From NCBI RefSeq assembly GCF_036192275.1, contig NZ_CP108088.1, positions 1,240,001 to 1,304,000 of the forward strand: a stretch of DNA of 64,000 nt, given 5' to 3'. This document shows positions 33,166-41,885 of this stretch, in pieces. Numbering within the stretch: position 1 is the first letter of the stretch; every line of letters starts with the position of its first letter. The notes below the pieces were generated by a model. That model was not told where the DNA came from. It searched no databases and worked only from the letters and a program-made list of their open reading frames with translations. The position numbers and the translations under genes are program-made. This stretch comes from Streptomyces sp. NBC_00250. Its GTDB lineage: Bacteria > Actinomycetota > Actinomycetes > Streptomycetales > Streptomycetaceae.

Positions 33166-34650
33166 CTACCAGTTGGCCTGGGCGTAGTCCTTCAGGAAGC
33201 AGCCGTAGAGGTCCACGCCGTCCTCGCCGCGCACGATCGGGTCGTAGACCCGGGCCGCGCCGTCGACCAGGTCGAGCGGGGCGTGGAAGCCGGCCTCGGC
33301 GAGGCGCAGCTTGTCGAAGTGCGGACGCTCGTCGGTGATCCAGCCGGTGTCGACCGAGGTCATGAGGATGCCGTCGGTCTTGAACATCTCCTCGCCGCTG
33401 GTCCGGGTCACCATGTTCATCGCCGCCTTGGCCGCGTTGGTGTTCGGGTGCCCCGCGCCCTTGTAGCCACGGCTGAAGACGCCTTCCATCGCGGAGACGT
33501 TCACGACGTAGGAGCGGCCGCTGGCCGCCTTCTTCGCCGCCTCGGCCATCACCGGACGCAGCTTGCTGATGAGGATGAACGGCGCCGTGTAGTTGCACAG
33601 CTGGGTCTCGAGAAGCTCCACCGGGGAGATCTGCTCGATGCTCTGCACCCAGGTGTTGGAGTCGACGACGTCCGGCACCAGGCCGCCCGCGTCGATGGCG
33701 GTGCCGTCGAGGTGCTTGGCGATGGTGGCGTTGCCGGCGACGAGCGCGAGGTCGGCGACCTGCTGGGCCTCCAGGTCGCGCACGCCGACGGGAAGCTCGG
33801 AGGATCCGACGAGCTCCCCGACCGCGCCGGAGTTGAAGGCGCCGATCACGTGGTGGGCGGGCAGCTCGCCTGCCGGAAGCGCGGCGCTCTCGCCCTCGAC
33901 CAGGGCGGCGTACGCGGACGGCAGGCGGCGCACGGTCTGCGTCGCGTTGTTGATGAGGATGTCCAGCGGCCCGGCCTCGGTCATCTGGTCGGCGAGGGCC
34001 ACGGCCTGCGCCGGGTCGCGCAGGTCGATGCCGACGACCTCGAGCCGGTGCATCCAGTCCGCGGAGTCGTCCATCGCCTTGAAGCGGCGGATGGCGTCCT
34101 TGGGGAAGCGGGTGGTGATGGTGGTGTGGGCGCCGTCGCGCAGCAGTCGCAGCGCGATGTACATGCCGATCTTCGCCCGGCCGCCGGTGAGCAGGGCGCG
34201 CTTGCCGGTGAGGTCGGCGCGGGCCTCGCGCTTGGCCCGGTTCTCGGCCGCGCACTTCTGGCAGAGCTGGTGGTAGAAGTAGTCGACCTCGACGAACCGC
34301 GTCTTGCAGACGTAGCAGGAACGCGGACGCTGGAGTATCCCCGCGATCCGGCCTTCCTCGGTGACGGAGGAGGGCAGGATGCCCTCGGTCTCGTCGTCGA
34401 TGCGCTGCGCGGAGCCGGTGGCCGTGGCCTCCGTGACCGCCTTGTCGTTGGCGGTCTTGGACGCCCGGCGCTCCTGGCGGCGGCGCTGCTTCACGGTCCG
34501 GTAGATCCCGGCCGTGGCACGCCGGACGAGGATCGCGTCCGGGTGGTCGACGTCCAGCTTGTCGAGCTCGTCGAGGACGCCGAGGCAGACGGCCAGGCGA
34601 TCGGGGTCGATACCCGGCCCGTAGTCCTGGTTTTCTTCGGTCACCGTCAT
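33166..34650 (-). CDS. SDR-family protein with N-terminal Cys4 element and altered active site
   Basis: 494 residues, about twice the usual SDR length. Residues 1-140 are an extra domain with a possible zinc knuckle C112-x2-C115-x14-C130-x2-C133. A Rossmann fold follows: ALLTGGRAKIGMYIA (~153-166) for the dinucleotide, DILINNATQTV (~230-240), SYVVNVSAMEG with Ser386, and Lys408 in NTNAAKAAMN. The position four before that Lys, normally the catalytic Tyr, is Thr404. A ~90-residue insert (250-340) separates the NNA strand from the active-site region. Reductase activity is therefore doubtful; it may bind NAD(P) for another purpose. It is monocistronic by its own terminator. Confidence 0.82.
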   Translation of the reverse strand: MTVTEENQDYGPGIDPDRLAVCLGVLDELDKLDVDHPDAILVRRATAGIYRTVKQRRRQERRASKTANDKAVTEATATGSAQRIDDETEGILPSSVTEEGRIAGILQRPRSCYVCKTRFVEVDYFYHQLCQKCAAENRAKREARADLTGKRALLTGGRAKIGMYIALRLLRDGAHTTITTRFPKDAIRRFKAMDDSADWMHRLEVVGIDLRDPAQAVALADQMTEAGPLDILINNATQTVRRLPSAYAALVEGESAALPAGELPAHHVIGAFNSGAVGELVGSSELPVGVRDLEAQQVADLALVAGNATIAKHLDGTAIDAGGLVPDVVDSNTWVQSIEQISPVELLETQLCNYTAPFILISKLRPVMAEAAKKAASGRSYVVNVSAMEGVFSRGYKGAGHPNTNAAKAAMNMVTRTSGEEMFKTDGILMTSVDTGWITDERPHFDKLRLAEAGFHAPLDLVDGAARVYDPIVRGEDGVDLYGCFLKDYAQANW

Positions 34651-34735
34651 GGCCTTCGGGTTCCTCGTTCGCTCGTCGTCGCCGTTCGTGGGCCGTCACC
34701 GTCCGCGGGCTTGGGAGACGGCAACCTCAGCAACT

Positions 34736-35449
34736 TTACGGAGCGGGGGGCCGCGCCTCCAAACCCGTTCGGGGGGCGTGGTCGAAGACACAGTCCCCGC
34801 ACAGTCCCGCGCCGGGGCAGCGGTAGTAGAGACAGCAGCTGGCGCGGCGCAGCCGGGGGCCGCGGACCGTACCGGCGAGGTCGGGGTGGTCGAGGAGTCC
34901 GGAGACCAGGGCGGCGGCCCGTTCGGCCACCTCCGGGCGGCCGTGGGCGCGCGCCCAGCGGGTCAGCTCGCGCAGCGCGCCGGCGAGGGCGGAGCCCGCG
35001 TTGCCCCAGAGCAGGCGCGGGGAGATGTTCCCGTCGCGGCGCAGGGCCGCGTGGAGCGGCACGAGGTGGGCCTCCTGGACGGCCGCGCGGATCTCGTCGA
35101 CGGTCGCGAGTCGGGTCTCGGAGCCGGCCCACCACAGGTCGTCGGGGGAGGTGAGTGCCCCGTCCCAGTACAGCTCGGCGGGGTCGAGGGCGGGGAAGCG
35201 GCCGTGCAGGGCGGCGGGCCCGATCGCGGTCGACCAGAGCCGGGCCGCGAGTCCGAGGTGGGCGACGGAGGCCCCGACGCGCCGCTCGGGGGCGCCGAGC
35301 CGGGCGGCGACCCGGTCCACGCGCGCGTGGAGGGGGCCGTCGTCGCCCGCGTACAGGCGGGCGAGCGGACGGTGTGCCCCGCCGGTCTCCGGCGCGGTGG
35401 TGCGCAGGGCGAAGAACCCGCCCACCGATCCGCTCTCCACGAGATCCAC
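34736..35449 (-). CDS. FhuF-like (2Fe-2S) ferric-siderophore reductase
   Basis: 237 residues from a GTG with GGGGAG 5 nt upstream. The C-terminal block RRASCCLYYRCPGAGLCGDCVF holds the cysteines that bind the 2Fe-2S cluster in FhuF-type proteins (C-C-x10-C-x2-C in the reference family). The N-terminal domain contains VGASVAHLGLAARLWSTAIGPAALHG and LWGNAGSALAGALREL, also typical. It likely releases iron by reducing ferric siderophores in the cytoplasm. No siderophore transporter lies next to it. Its promoter region is shared with the divergent DMT transporter. Confidence 0.82.
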   Translation of the reverse strand: MDLVESGSVGGFFALRTTAPETGGAHRPLARLYAGDDGPLHARVDRVAARLGAPERRVGASVAHLGLAARLWSTAIGPAALHGRFPALDPAELYWDGALTSPDDLWWAGSETRLATVDEIRAAVQEAHLVPLHAALRRDGNISPRLLWGNAGSALAGALRELTRWARAHGRPEVAERAAALVSGLLDHPDLAGTVRGPRLRRASCCLYYRCPGAGLCGDCVFDHAPRTGLEARPPAP

Positions 35450-35600
35450 CCGAGCTCCCCCTCGATCCGGTACCGGTCGCGTGCCGAGGTCTTCCGGGCA
35501 CGAGTTCCGACCACCGTATCCGCTGTGCGCGGCTCCTCGGAACGGCTCGAAAACGTCGCTTTGTACCCGTTCTGACCTGCACGGGTGTACATCTACAGGC

Positions 35601-35619
35601 GTACGTGGGGCCCACGTAC
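35601..35619. promoter_or_regulatory. 19-bp palindrome upstream of the DMT transporter
   Basis: GTACGTGGGGCCCACGTAC has perfect 9-bp arms around one G, 75 bp before the transporter start. A second, imperfect inverted repeat (TGTACCCGT at 35562 and ACGGGTGTACA at 35581) lies just upstream, making this a dense cluster of GTAC-centred dyads in a 245-bp divergent region. Confidence 0.6.
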
Positions 35620-35693
35620 TGCGAGGGGTGTACCCGCGAAGACGTCCCCTGGTACGACGACGCGATCGGCCGGGAAGAGAGATCGTGGAAGGT

Positions 35694-36701
35694 ATGAGTC
35701 CCCTCCTGCTGTCCGTCCTCCTGGCCCTGGTCTCGGCGGTCGCCTACGCGGCCGCGGCGATCGTGCAGGAACGGGTCGCGGCCTCCGCCACCGGTCCGCG
35801 CTACGCGCCGCTGCGCAGCCCCGCCTGGTGGGGGTCCGTCCTGCTCAACGGCGTCGGCGCGACCCTGCACGTCGCGGCCCTCGCGTACGGGCCGCTCAGC
35901 CTGGTCCAGCCGCTGGGTGCCCTCACGATCGTGTTCGCGCTGCCCATGGCGGCCCTCTTCGTCGGCCGCAGGGCCGGATCGCGGGCCTGGCGCGGCGCCC
36001 TGATGGCCACGGTGGGCCTGGCCGGGCTGCTCAGCCTCACGACCGGCGCCGAGGCGCGGTCCCTGGCCGACGGCGACCGCTGGCTGCTCGCGGGCTGCAC
36101 GTTCGGCGTGGTGGCCGCGCTGTTCACGGCCGCGCACGTGGTGGGCAGGTCCGTGCTGCGCAGCGTCGTCCTGGCCGCCGCGGCGGGCGTCTCCTTCGGC
36201 ATCGCCTCGGTCTTCACCAAGGCGGTGGCCGAGGAGTGGACGCCCGGCGCGCCGCTCGCCGAGTGGACCGGGCTGCTGGTGCTCTCGGCCCTCGCCGTGA
36301 CCGGGCTGCTCCTCTCCCAGGCCTCCTACCGGGGCGCGGGACTCGCCGCGCCGCTGGCCACCGTCACGGTGATCAACCCGGTGGTCGCCGCCGCCGTGGG
36401 CCTGACCCTGTTCGGCGAGAGCTTCCGCTACGGCACGGCGGGCACCGTCGCCGCGCTGATCAGCGGCGCGGTGGCGGCGGGTGGCCTGGTCCAGCTCACG
36501 CTCGACCGAATGGCCGTCCCGGCCGGGTCGCCTTCGGCGTCAGATCCGGGGCGTGATCCGGTGTCCGGACCAGGAGCGGGGTCAGAGGGAGACCCCGCGC
36601 GCCCTGAGGTAGGCCAGGGGGTCGATGTCGGAGCCGTACCCGGGACCCGTCCGTACCTCGAAGTGGAGGTGCGGTCCCGAGCTGTTGCCGGTCGATCCTG
36701 A
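35694..36701 (+). CDS. DMT-superfamily (EamA-like) transporter
   Basis: 335 residues from the ATG at 35694; an in-frame GTG at 35685 behind GGGAAGAGAG is an alternative. Nine or ten hydrophobic segments, with the DMT pattern LVSAVAYAAAAIVQERVAAS, GPLSLVQPLGALTIVFALPMAALF and LAAPLATVTVINPVVAAAVGLTLFGESF. It probably exports or imports a small metabolite. The ~45 C-terminal residues (ASDPGRDPVSGPGAGSEGDP and on) are low complexity and lie antisense to the 3' end of the Rpf-LysM-M23 gene, a 120-bp convergent overlap. Confidence 0.85.
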   Translation: MSPLLLSVLLALVSAVAYAAAAIVQERVAASATGPRYAPLRSPAWWGSVLLNGVGATLHVAALAYGPLSLVQPLGALTIVFALPMAALFVGRRAGSRAWRGALMATVGLAGLLSLTTGAEARSLADGDRWLLAGCTFGVVAALFTAAHVVGRSVLRSVVLAAAAGVSFGIASVFTKAVAEEWTPGAPLAEWTGLLVLSALAVTGLLLSQASYRGAGLAAPLATVTVINPVVAAAVGLTLFGESFRYGTAGTVAALISGAVAAGGLVQLTLDRMAVPAGSPSASDPGRDPVSGPGAGSEGDPARPEVGQGVDVGAVPGTRPYLEVEVRSRAVAGRS

Positions 36702-38060
36702 GCGGCCGATGCGCTGGCCGGCGGTGACCCGCTGGCCGTCGCGGACGGCGAGCGCGGAGAGATGGGCGTACTGGCTGTAGCGGCCGTCGTCGTGGCGGAG
36801 GACGATCTGGTAGCCGTACGCGCCGCCCCACCCGGCGGAGACGATCCGTCCCCCGGCCACGGCCTTGACGGAGGTGCCGGTGGGCACGGGGAAGTCGACG
36901 CCGGTGTGGTAGCCGCTGGACCAGGAGGAGCCGGGCTTGCCGTAGCGGGTGCCGATGTCCGCGGAGACGGGGGCGGCGTAGCGCTTCTCCTCCGCGGCGG
37001 GCGGCCGGGGCTTGGAGGCGGGCCGGGGAGCGGGCTTCGGCCGGGGCTTGGGCGTCTCCTTCGCGGCGGGCCTGGTCGTGGGCTTCGCCGCGGGTGTGCC
37101 GCTCGGCTTGGTGCTGGGCTTCGTCCTGGGCGTGGTCGTCGGACGCGACTCGGGCCGGGCGGACGGTTTCGACCCCGGCGTGGTCACGGGCTTGGTCACG
37201 GACGTGGCGACAGGCCGTGTCACGGGCTTCGCGGCCGCCTTCGTCGGCGGCTGCGCGACGGGCCGGGTGCGGGGCACGGCGGCCTGTGCTGAGGGTTTCG
37301 CCGGGGGCACCGTGGCCGAGGGGGCCTTCGTCGGGGCCGGCGGGGCCTTCGTCGGGGGCTTCTGCGGGGCGGCGATGCGCAGGGTCAGGCGCTGGCCGGG
37401 GTGGATGAGGTCGGGGTCGTCACCGACGACGGGGCGGTTCGTGTCGTACAGGCGCTTCCAGCCGCCCTGGACCCGTTCCTCGCGGGCGATCTTCGACAGG
37501 GAGTCGCCGGGCGTCACCGTGTACATCTCGCGGACGGTGGGGACGGCGGTCGGGCCGACGTTCCTGGCCGGCTGCTCGGGTAAGACGCGCTGCCCGGGCA
37601 GGGAGGCGGTCCTGGCCGCGTTACCGCCGCCGGACGCCTTCGTCGTCGCCTTGCCGCCGGGGGTGATGTCCGGCGCTTCCCCGCCCCGTGCGAGGCCCGC
37701 GCGGGGGCCGCAGCCGGGCCACGCGCCGGGCCCCTGGCCCTTCAGGACGCGCTCGGCGATCACGATCTGCTGGTCCTTGGAGGCGAGGTCGGCACGCGGT
37801 GCGTAGTGCCGGCCGCCGTAGGCCTCCCAGGTGGACTGGCTGAACTGCAGTCCGCCGAAGTAACCGTTGCCGGTGTTGATGTGCCAGTGGGAGGTCGACT
37901 CGCAGGCCGCGACCTTCTCCCAGACGTCGAGCGAGGCGGCTTGCACGGCCCCCGCGCCGATCAGCGGCAGCGCCATTCCGGCGCCTCCCGCGGTGACGGT
38001 GAGCGAGGCACGGTTGATCCGGCTCGGCTGGTGGCGGCGGTGACGTCCGCGTACGGCCAT
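36582..38060 (-). CDS. Rpf/transglycosylase-LysM-M23 cell-wall hydrolase
   Basis: 492 residues from the ATG at 38060 with GGGGGG upstream. A signal region (MALPLIGAGAVQAASLD) precedes an Rpf-like domain (~33-115: VWEKVAACESTSHWHINTGNGYFGGLQFSQSTWEAYGG with the catalytic Glu in ACES), then LysM (~175-225: YTVTPGDSLSKIAREERVQGGWKRLYDTNR). A ~150-residue Lys/Pro/Thr-rich linker follows, then a C-terminal M23 peptidase (GYHTGVDFPVPTGTSVKAVAGG, HLHFEVR). Both glycan and peptide bonds of peptidoglycan are potential targets, fitting spore germination or growth. No ydaO riboswitch fits in the ~90-bp leader. Confidence 0.92.
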   Translation of the reverse strand: MAVRGRHRRHQPSRINRASLTVTAGGAGMALPLIGAGAVQAASLDVWEKVAACESTSHWHINTGNGYFGGLQFSQSTWEAYGGRHYAPRADLASKDQQIVIAERVLKGQGPGAWPGCGPRAGLARGGEAPDITPGGKATTKASGGGNAARTASLPGQRVLPEQPARNVGPTAVPTVREMYTVTPGDSLSKIAREERVQGGWKRLYDTNRPVVGDDPDLIHPGQRLTLRIAAPQKPPTKAPPAPTKAPSATVPPAKPSAQAAVPRTRPVAQPPTKAAAKPVTRPVATSVTKPVTTPGSKPSARPESRPTTTPRTKPSTKPSGTPAAKPTTRPAAKETPKPRPKPAPRPASKPRPPAAEEKRYAAPVSADIGTRYGKPGSSWSSGYHTGVDFPVPTGTSVKAVAGGRIVSAGWGGAYGYQIVLRHDDGRYSQYAHLSALAVRDGQRVTAGQRIGRSGSTGNSSGPHLHFEVRTGPGYGSDIDPLAYLRARGVSL

Positions 38061-38150
38061 GGGCCCCCCTTGAACACAGCAGCAGCCGTCCAAGTTAGGG
38101 GTGGCGCACGCTCCGTGACAAGGGATACGCGAAAGCTCAAGGCCCGTCTG

Positions 38151-38360
38151 TCACCTTCCCGTTGACGTCGCGCGGCGGCCGGCGGGACCCGGCTGGGGCT
38201 GAGGCTCGGGTTCCGGTACGGGACCGCCGGGCCCCGGTGCCGGACTCGGATCGGGGTCCGGAGGCACGGGTACCGGGTTGGGCGGGGGTACGGGCGGCGG
38301 TGCGGGCACCGGCGGCGGAATGGGCGAGGGGGGCAGCGGATCGGGGTACGGGTGGGTCAT
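38151..38360 (-). CDS. Small proline-rich protein
   Basis: 69 residues, ATG at 38360 with AGAGG 6 nt upstream. Begins MTHPYPDPLPPSPIPPPVPA and is more than 40% Pro with Asp/Glu/Gln and a short basic end (AGRRATSTGR). No signal peptide. The good ribosome site supports translation; function unknown. It lies 90 bp before the Rpf-LysM-M23 gene on the same strand and may share its transcript. Confidence 0.55.
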   Translation of the reverse strand: MTHPYPDPLPPSPIPPPVPAPPPVPPPNPVPVPPDPDPSPAPGPGGPVPEPEPQPQPGPAGRRATSTGR

Positions 38361-38524
38361 CACGGACCTCTCGGTCGACGGGTTCGTCCCCCTCCAGGGT
38401 GGCCCGACGGGCCCTGCGGCGCCCGCCGGACCCCGTCGTTCGGGTCAGTCCCCGACGGCGCGGCCCGGACCGTGATCCGCCGGTCGCCGCGGGGCCTGGC
38501 ACCCCCGCGGCGGACGGGCGGCGG

Positions 38525-38869
38525 TCACCACAGGCCGGGCGTGGCCTTCAGCTGGAGCTTCGCCGCGCGAACCACCTCGGACGGGGCGACCGGCGCCTCG
38601 TCCGGGTGGCGCTCGGCCCACTTCGCGGCGTACGGACAGAGCGGCACGACGGGTACGCCCGCACCGGCGGCGATCGCGTAGAACTCGCGCACGAGCGCTC
38701 CGGCGATGCCCTTCCCCTCATGGCCGTCCTCGACGACGGTATGCACCGCGACCAGCGCGTGCGGCTCGGCGTCCAGGACGAAGTAGACGATCACACCGAC
38801 GTAGGTGTCGCCCTCGAACGCCTCAAGGCGTCCGTTCGCCCGGTCGTCACGCGTCTTCGGCTCGGCCAT
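38525..38869 (-). CDS. Small GNAT-type N-acetyltransferase
   Basis: 114 residues. The compact GNAT (Acetyltransf_CG, YjdJ-like) form: FEGDTYVGVIVYFVLDAEPHALVAVHTVVEDGHEGKGIAGALVREF. Here the VEDGHEGKGIAGAL stretch is motif A for acetyl-CoA, followed by VPLCPYAAKWAERHPDEA near the C-terminus. Substrate unknown. The panD gene begins its coding 28 bp upstream on the same strand, so the two may be co-transcribed. Confidence 0.88.
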   Translation of the reverse strand: MAEPKTRDDRANGRLEAFEGDTYVGVIVYFVLDAEPHALVAVHTVVEDGHEGKGIAGALVREFYAIAAGAGVPVVPLCPYAAKWAERHPDEAPVAPSEVVRAAKLQLKATPGLW

Positions 38870-38897
38870 GCGGCGGCACTCCCTCGGCTCGGACCGG

Positions 38898-39341
38898 TCA
38901 GCCCCGCACCGGCGCGGGTACGGACTCGGGCACGGCGTGCGGGGCGCGCACCGTGTCGCTCCCGGGAACCGGCGCGGACGCGTCGGTCCCCAGCTCCACG
39001 ATGCGGTTGCCGCCGTCGACGTGCACGACGCGCGGGACGAACGTCCGGGCCTCCGCGTCCTCGACCTGCGCGTAGCTGATGAGGATCACCAGATCGCCGG
39101 GGTGCACCAGATGGGCGGCGGCGCCGTTGATCCCGATGACACCGGAGCCGCGCTCGCCCTCGATGACATAGGTCTCCAGGCGGGCCCCGTTGTCGATGTC
39201 GACGATGTGCACGAGTTCGCCGGGCAGCAGGTCGGCCGCCTCCATCAGATCGGCGTCGACGGTGACCGAACCGACGTAGTGCAGGTCCGCCTGGGTGACG
39301 GTCGCCCGGTGGATCTTGGACTTGAACATGGTGCGAAGCAT
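38898..39341 (-). CDS. panD: Aspartate 1-decarboxylase (pyruvoyl enzyme)
   Basis: 147 residues, ATG at 39341 with GGAG 7 nt upstream. The proenzyme signature is intact: [25 protein letters not shown] with self-cleavage between Gly24 and Ser25, which becomes the pyruvoyl group. The rest ([56 protein letters not shown]) matches PanD closely. It makes beta-alanine from L-aspartate for pantothenate and CoA. A ~25-residue Pro/Ala/Val extension at the end is typical of actinomycetes. panC and panB are not nearby. Confidence 0.97.
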   Translation of the reverse strand: MLRTMFKSKIHRATVTQADLHYVGSVTVDADLMEAADLLPGELVHIVDIDNGARLETYVIEGERGSGVIGINGAAAHLVHPGDLVILISYAQVEDAEARTFVPRVVHVDGGNRIVELGTDASAPVPGSDTVRAPHAVPESVPAPVRG

Positions 39342-39848
39342 GCGGAAACTCCAGATATGTCTGCTCCCTGCCCGCATTCTGCAGGTCAAGGGCGGTGCGC
39401 GGAGCCTACAACGGTTCGCTTGTTCGGTCAGCTCTCCCCAGGTTCTCCAGGACGAATGCTGACCCCCCTGCCGACTTCCTTGATGCACCGCGAGCATGGT
39501 GCGCGCACATCGGTGGCGACCTCTCCGGCTCGGCGCCCCGGGCCTGGCGGTCGACGCGGCCGTGATCAGAAGGGCGATCACCGTGCCGGCACGGTACGAG
39601 GACGAGGACGAGGCGATGGATCCACTGGCGGTCAGGAGATCGCGTCTGGCCCACGCGCTCTTGGTCTGCTCCTCTGCTTGCCGTGGCATCGGATGATCGT
39701 GTGCCTCGTACGGGTCGGAAGGAGTGCGGGCCCGACCGGGCGGGTCAGGACCGACCTCGCCGTGGCCACGGACCGTTCCGGGGTGGGCGACCGGCCGGGC
39801 ACGCACGGGACGGGACGCCGTGCGACCGTGCTGCCCCGTTCCGGGTGT
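39342..39848. other. 507-bp intergenic region with no convincing gene
   Basis: This stretch precedes panD and follows the serine hydrolase stop, both on the minus strand. Several open frames cross it, but none has a ribosome site with sustained coding bias. One minus-strand frame contains a hydrophobic run ([13 protein letters not shown]) without a credible start. A lone CATCGGATG occurs at 39687-39695, far from the fucose island, and is probably chance. Confidence 0.5.
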
Positions 39849-41771
39849 TCACTTGGTCAGCCAGGCGAACGGGACGCCCACAAGGTGGTACTGGAGCAAC
39901 ATGCTCGCCATGGTGACCGCGGCCGCCGCGGTGACGGTGAACAGGATGCGGCCGGTGAGGTTCCACCAACTGCGGAGCCAGGCCGCGATCGCCCCCGCCA
40001 CCACGCCCAGCGCCAACGGCACGAGTGCCGTACCCAGCGTCGTCACGGTGGACAGCAGGGGCGATCCCAACGGCACCATTTCCATCATCGCGTTGCTGTC
40101 CGAGACGACGACGGCGAGTGCGGCGGTGAACGCGATCACGCTCAGCCCGGTCACCGAGGCCGTAGCGCGTGCGGCGCGCGCTGCGGGAGGATGCGGGGTC
40201 CGGCCCCGGAGACGCCGTACCAGGGCGGTTGTGGGAAAGGCGATCGCGGCGAGTACCAGCATGCCCGTACTGATGCCGAGCAATCCCCGGTGCAGAGCCG
40301 GAGACTGACGCCATGCCAGCTTCTCGTAGGCGGTCGAAGGCACCGCCGACGAGACGAGCACGCCGCCCTTGGCGAAGGCGAGCGTCGCGCGGCTTCCGCC
40401 GCGCTCTTGGAACAGGCCGTCGCCGAGCGCGAGCCAGCTCTGTTCGGGCTGGGCGGGGTCGAGGGAGAGCCCGGTGGTGTGCAGGCCGTTCTTGCCGTCC
40501 TTCCGGACAGTGACACGCGCGACCAGGCCCTCCACGGCCATGAGGCTGGTGCGGCTGACCCGGGCCGGGCGGTAGGAGCCGATGTAGGAGTCGAGGGACG
40601 GATCCGTCGCGGCGTCCGGGACGTCGGATGCGGGTTCGTCCGGGACGAGGGCGTCCACGATCCGGTTGATCAGGTCCTTGCCGTCCCAGGAGGCACGTCC
40701 GTCCGTGCCGTCGCCGTTGAAGACGACGAACACGCCCACGTCGTGGCCGGGGACGAGCAGCAGGTTGGAGTGGAAGCCGGGGATGTCGCCGTCCTTGAAC
40801 CAGCCGGTGCGCCCACCGCGTCGCCACTCCTCGAATCCGTAGCCCAGGCCGGGCATGCGGGGATCCTGCCGGTAGTGCACCCGCTGCATGAGGCGGTTCG
40901 CCGCTGTGTCGTCGGTGAGCTGCCCGGTCATCCAGCGGCCCATGTCGGCGGCGGTGCTGACCGCCCCGGGCCCGGTCGGGCTCCACGCGCCGTACTGGCC
41001 CTCGTCCTGCGTCCAGCCGGACGTACCGCCGGGTCGGTAGCCGCGGGCGAGGCCGGCGGCGATCGGGGCCGGCTGCGGCTGGGCGAAAGTGGAACCAGCC
41101 ATGCCCAGGGGCTTCAGAATGTGCTCGGCGACATAGTCGGGGAAGGACCGGCCGGAGACATCTGCGACGAGCTGGCCCGCGATCGCGTAGCCGTAGTTGT
41201 CGTAGGCGGCGATCGTGCCCGGAGCACGGACCCGGGGCGGGCGGCGCGTCACGAGGCTTTCGGCGAGCGGTTCGACGTCGTTCGCTCCGATTCTGTTGCG
41301 GCCCACGAGGTCGCTGTCGAACCCCGCGGTATGCGTGAGGAGCTGGTCCAGTGTGACGGGGCGTCCGGGGTACGTGTCGGGGACGGTGAGCCCACGGAGG
41401 TGGTCGTTGACGTCCGCCTTCGGGTCGACCTCCCCCTCGGCGACGAGCTGGGAGGCGGCCTGTGCCGTGAACAGCTTGGCGAGTGAGCCGAGGAAGAAGC
41501 CGGTGTGCTGCGGGTCGACCGGCGTCCGGGAGCGGACGTCGGCGACGCCGTAGCCCTTGGCCAGGACGGTCCGGCCGCCGGCCACGACGGTGACGGCTGC
41601 GCCGGGGATGCGGTCGTCCTCCAGGTAGTCGGCGACGGCGGAGTCGACGAGGGAGTCGAGGCGGGGCGGAGCGGCAGCGTGAGCGGGGACCGCGACGGAG
41701 AGCAGCGCGGCGCAGGTGATCGTGATCGTGGCGGCCATCGTGGTGAGGGTCCGTGTCGACGTCGTACGCAT
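39849..41771 (-). CDS. Class C beta-lactamase-like serine hydrolase with C-terminal membrane domain
   Basis: 640 residues, ATG at 41771. Signal peptide TMAATITITCAALLSVAVPAHAAA. The penicillin-binding fold follows with nucleophile Ser in GFFLGSLAKLFTA (SxxK), the Tyr motif in AAYDNYGYAIAGQL, and LDQLLTHTAGFDSDL. From ~480 there are about four to five membrane helices (LLGISTGMLVLAAIAFPTTALV, VTGLSVIAFTAALAVVVS and others). Such fused proteins hydrolyse ester, amide or D-Ala peptide bonds outside the membrane. It is divergent from a sensor kinase gene (114-bp gap), suggesting a regulatory link. Confidence 0.85.
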   Translation of the reverse strand: MRTTSTRTLTTMAATITITCAALLSVAVPAHAAAPPRLDSLVDSAVADYLEDDRIPGAAVTVVAGGRTVLAKGYGVADVRSRTPVDPQHTGFFLGSLAKLFTAQAASQLVAEGEVDPKADVNDHLRGLTVPDTYPGRPVTLDQLLTHTAGFDSDLVGRNRIGANDVEPLAESLVTRRPPRVRAPGTIAAYDNYGYAIAGQLVADVSGRSFPDYVAEHILKPLGMAGSTFAQPQPAPIAAGLARGYRPGGTSGWTQDEGQYGAWSPTGPGAVSTAADMGRWMTGQLTDDTAANRLMQRVHYRQDPRMPGLGYGFEEWRRGGRTGWFKDGDIPGFHSNLLLVPGHDVGVFVVFNGDGTDGRASWDGKDLINRIVDALVPDEPASDVPDAATDPSLDSYIGSYRPARVSRTSLMAVEGLVARVTVRKDGKNGLHTTGLSLDPAQPEQSWLALGDGLFQERGGSRATLAFAKGGVLVSSAVPSTAYEKLAWRQSPALHRGLLGISTGMLVLAAIAFPTTALVRRLRGRTPHPPAARAARATASVTGLSVIAFTAALAVVVSDSNAMMEMVPLGSPLLSTVTTLGTALVPLALGVVAGAIAAWLRSWWNLTGRILFTVTAAAAVTMASMLLQYHLVGVPFAWLTK

Positions 41772-41885
41772 GCGTCGACGATCTCGTCCGGGGACCGGTC
41801 GGCGGCAGTGTGAGGCGCATCGACCGATGTGTATTTCACATGGGTGGGGTGGGTAGGGCGCACGAGTGGCATCTAACGTGACCTC

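Noticed and set aside
31277..34699. A very long minus-strand open frame (1140 codons) across the lipase-maturation-factor and SDR region
   Set aside because: It is antisense to well-supported genes, is extremely Arg/Pro-rich, and exists because stops are rare in high-GC DNA.
38061..38150. Possible ydaO (cyclic-di-AMP) riboswitch before the Rpf-LysM-M23 gene, as in other Streptomyces rpf genes
   Set aside because: The leader is only about 90 bp to the next gene and lacks the conserved riboswitch blocks.
39687..39695. CATCGGATG in the intergenic region before panD
   Set aside because: It is a single 9-bp match 12 kb from the fucose island with no related gene beside it; one such match in a window of this size is not surprising.
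39406..39806. Small open frames in the panD upstream region, including one with a hydrophobic run
   Set aside because: No ribosome site, and the frame runs straight into panD without independent coding character.
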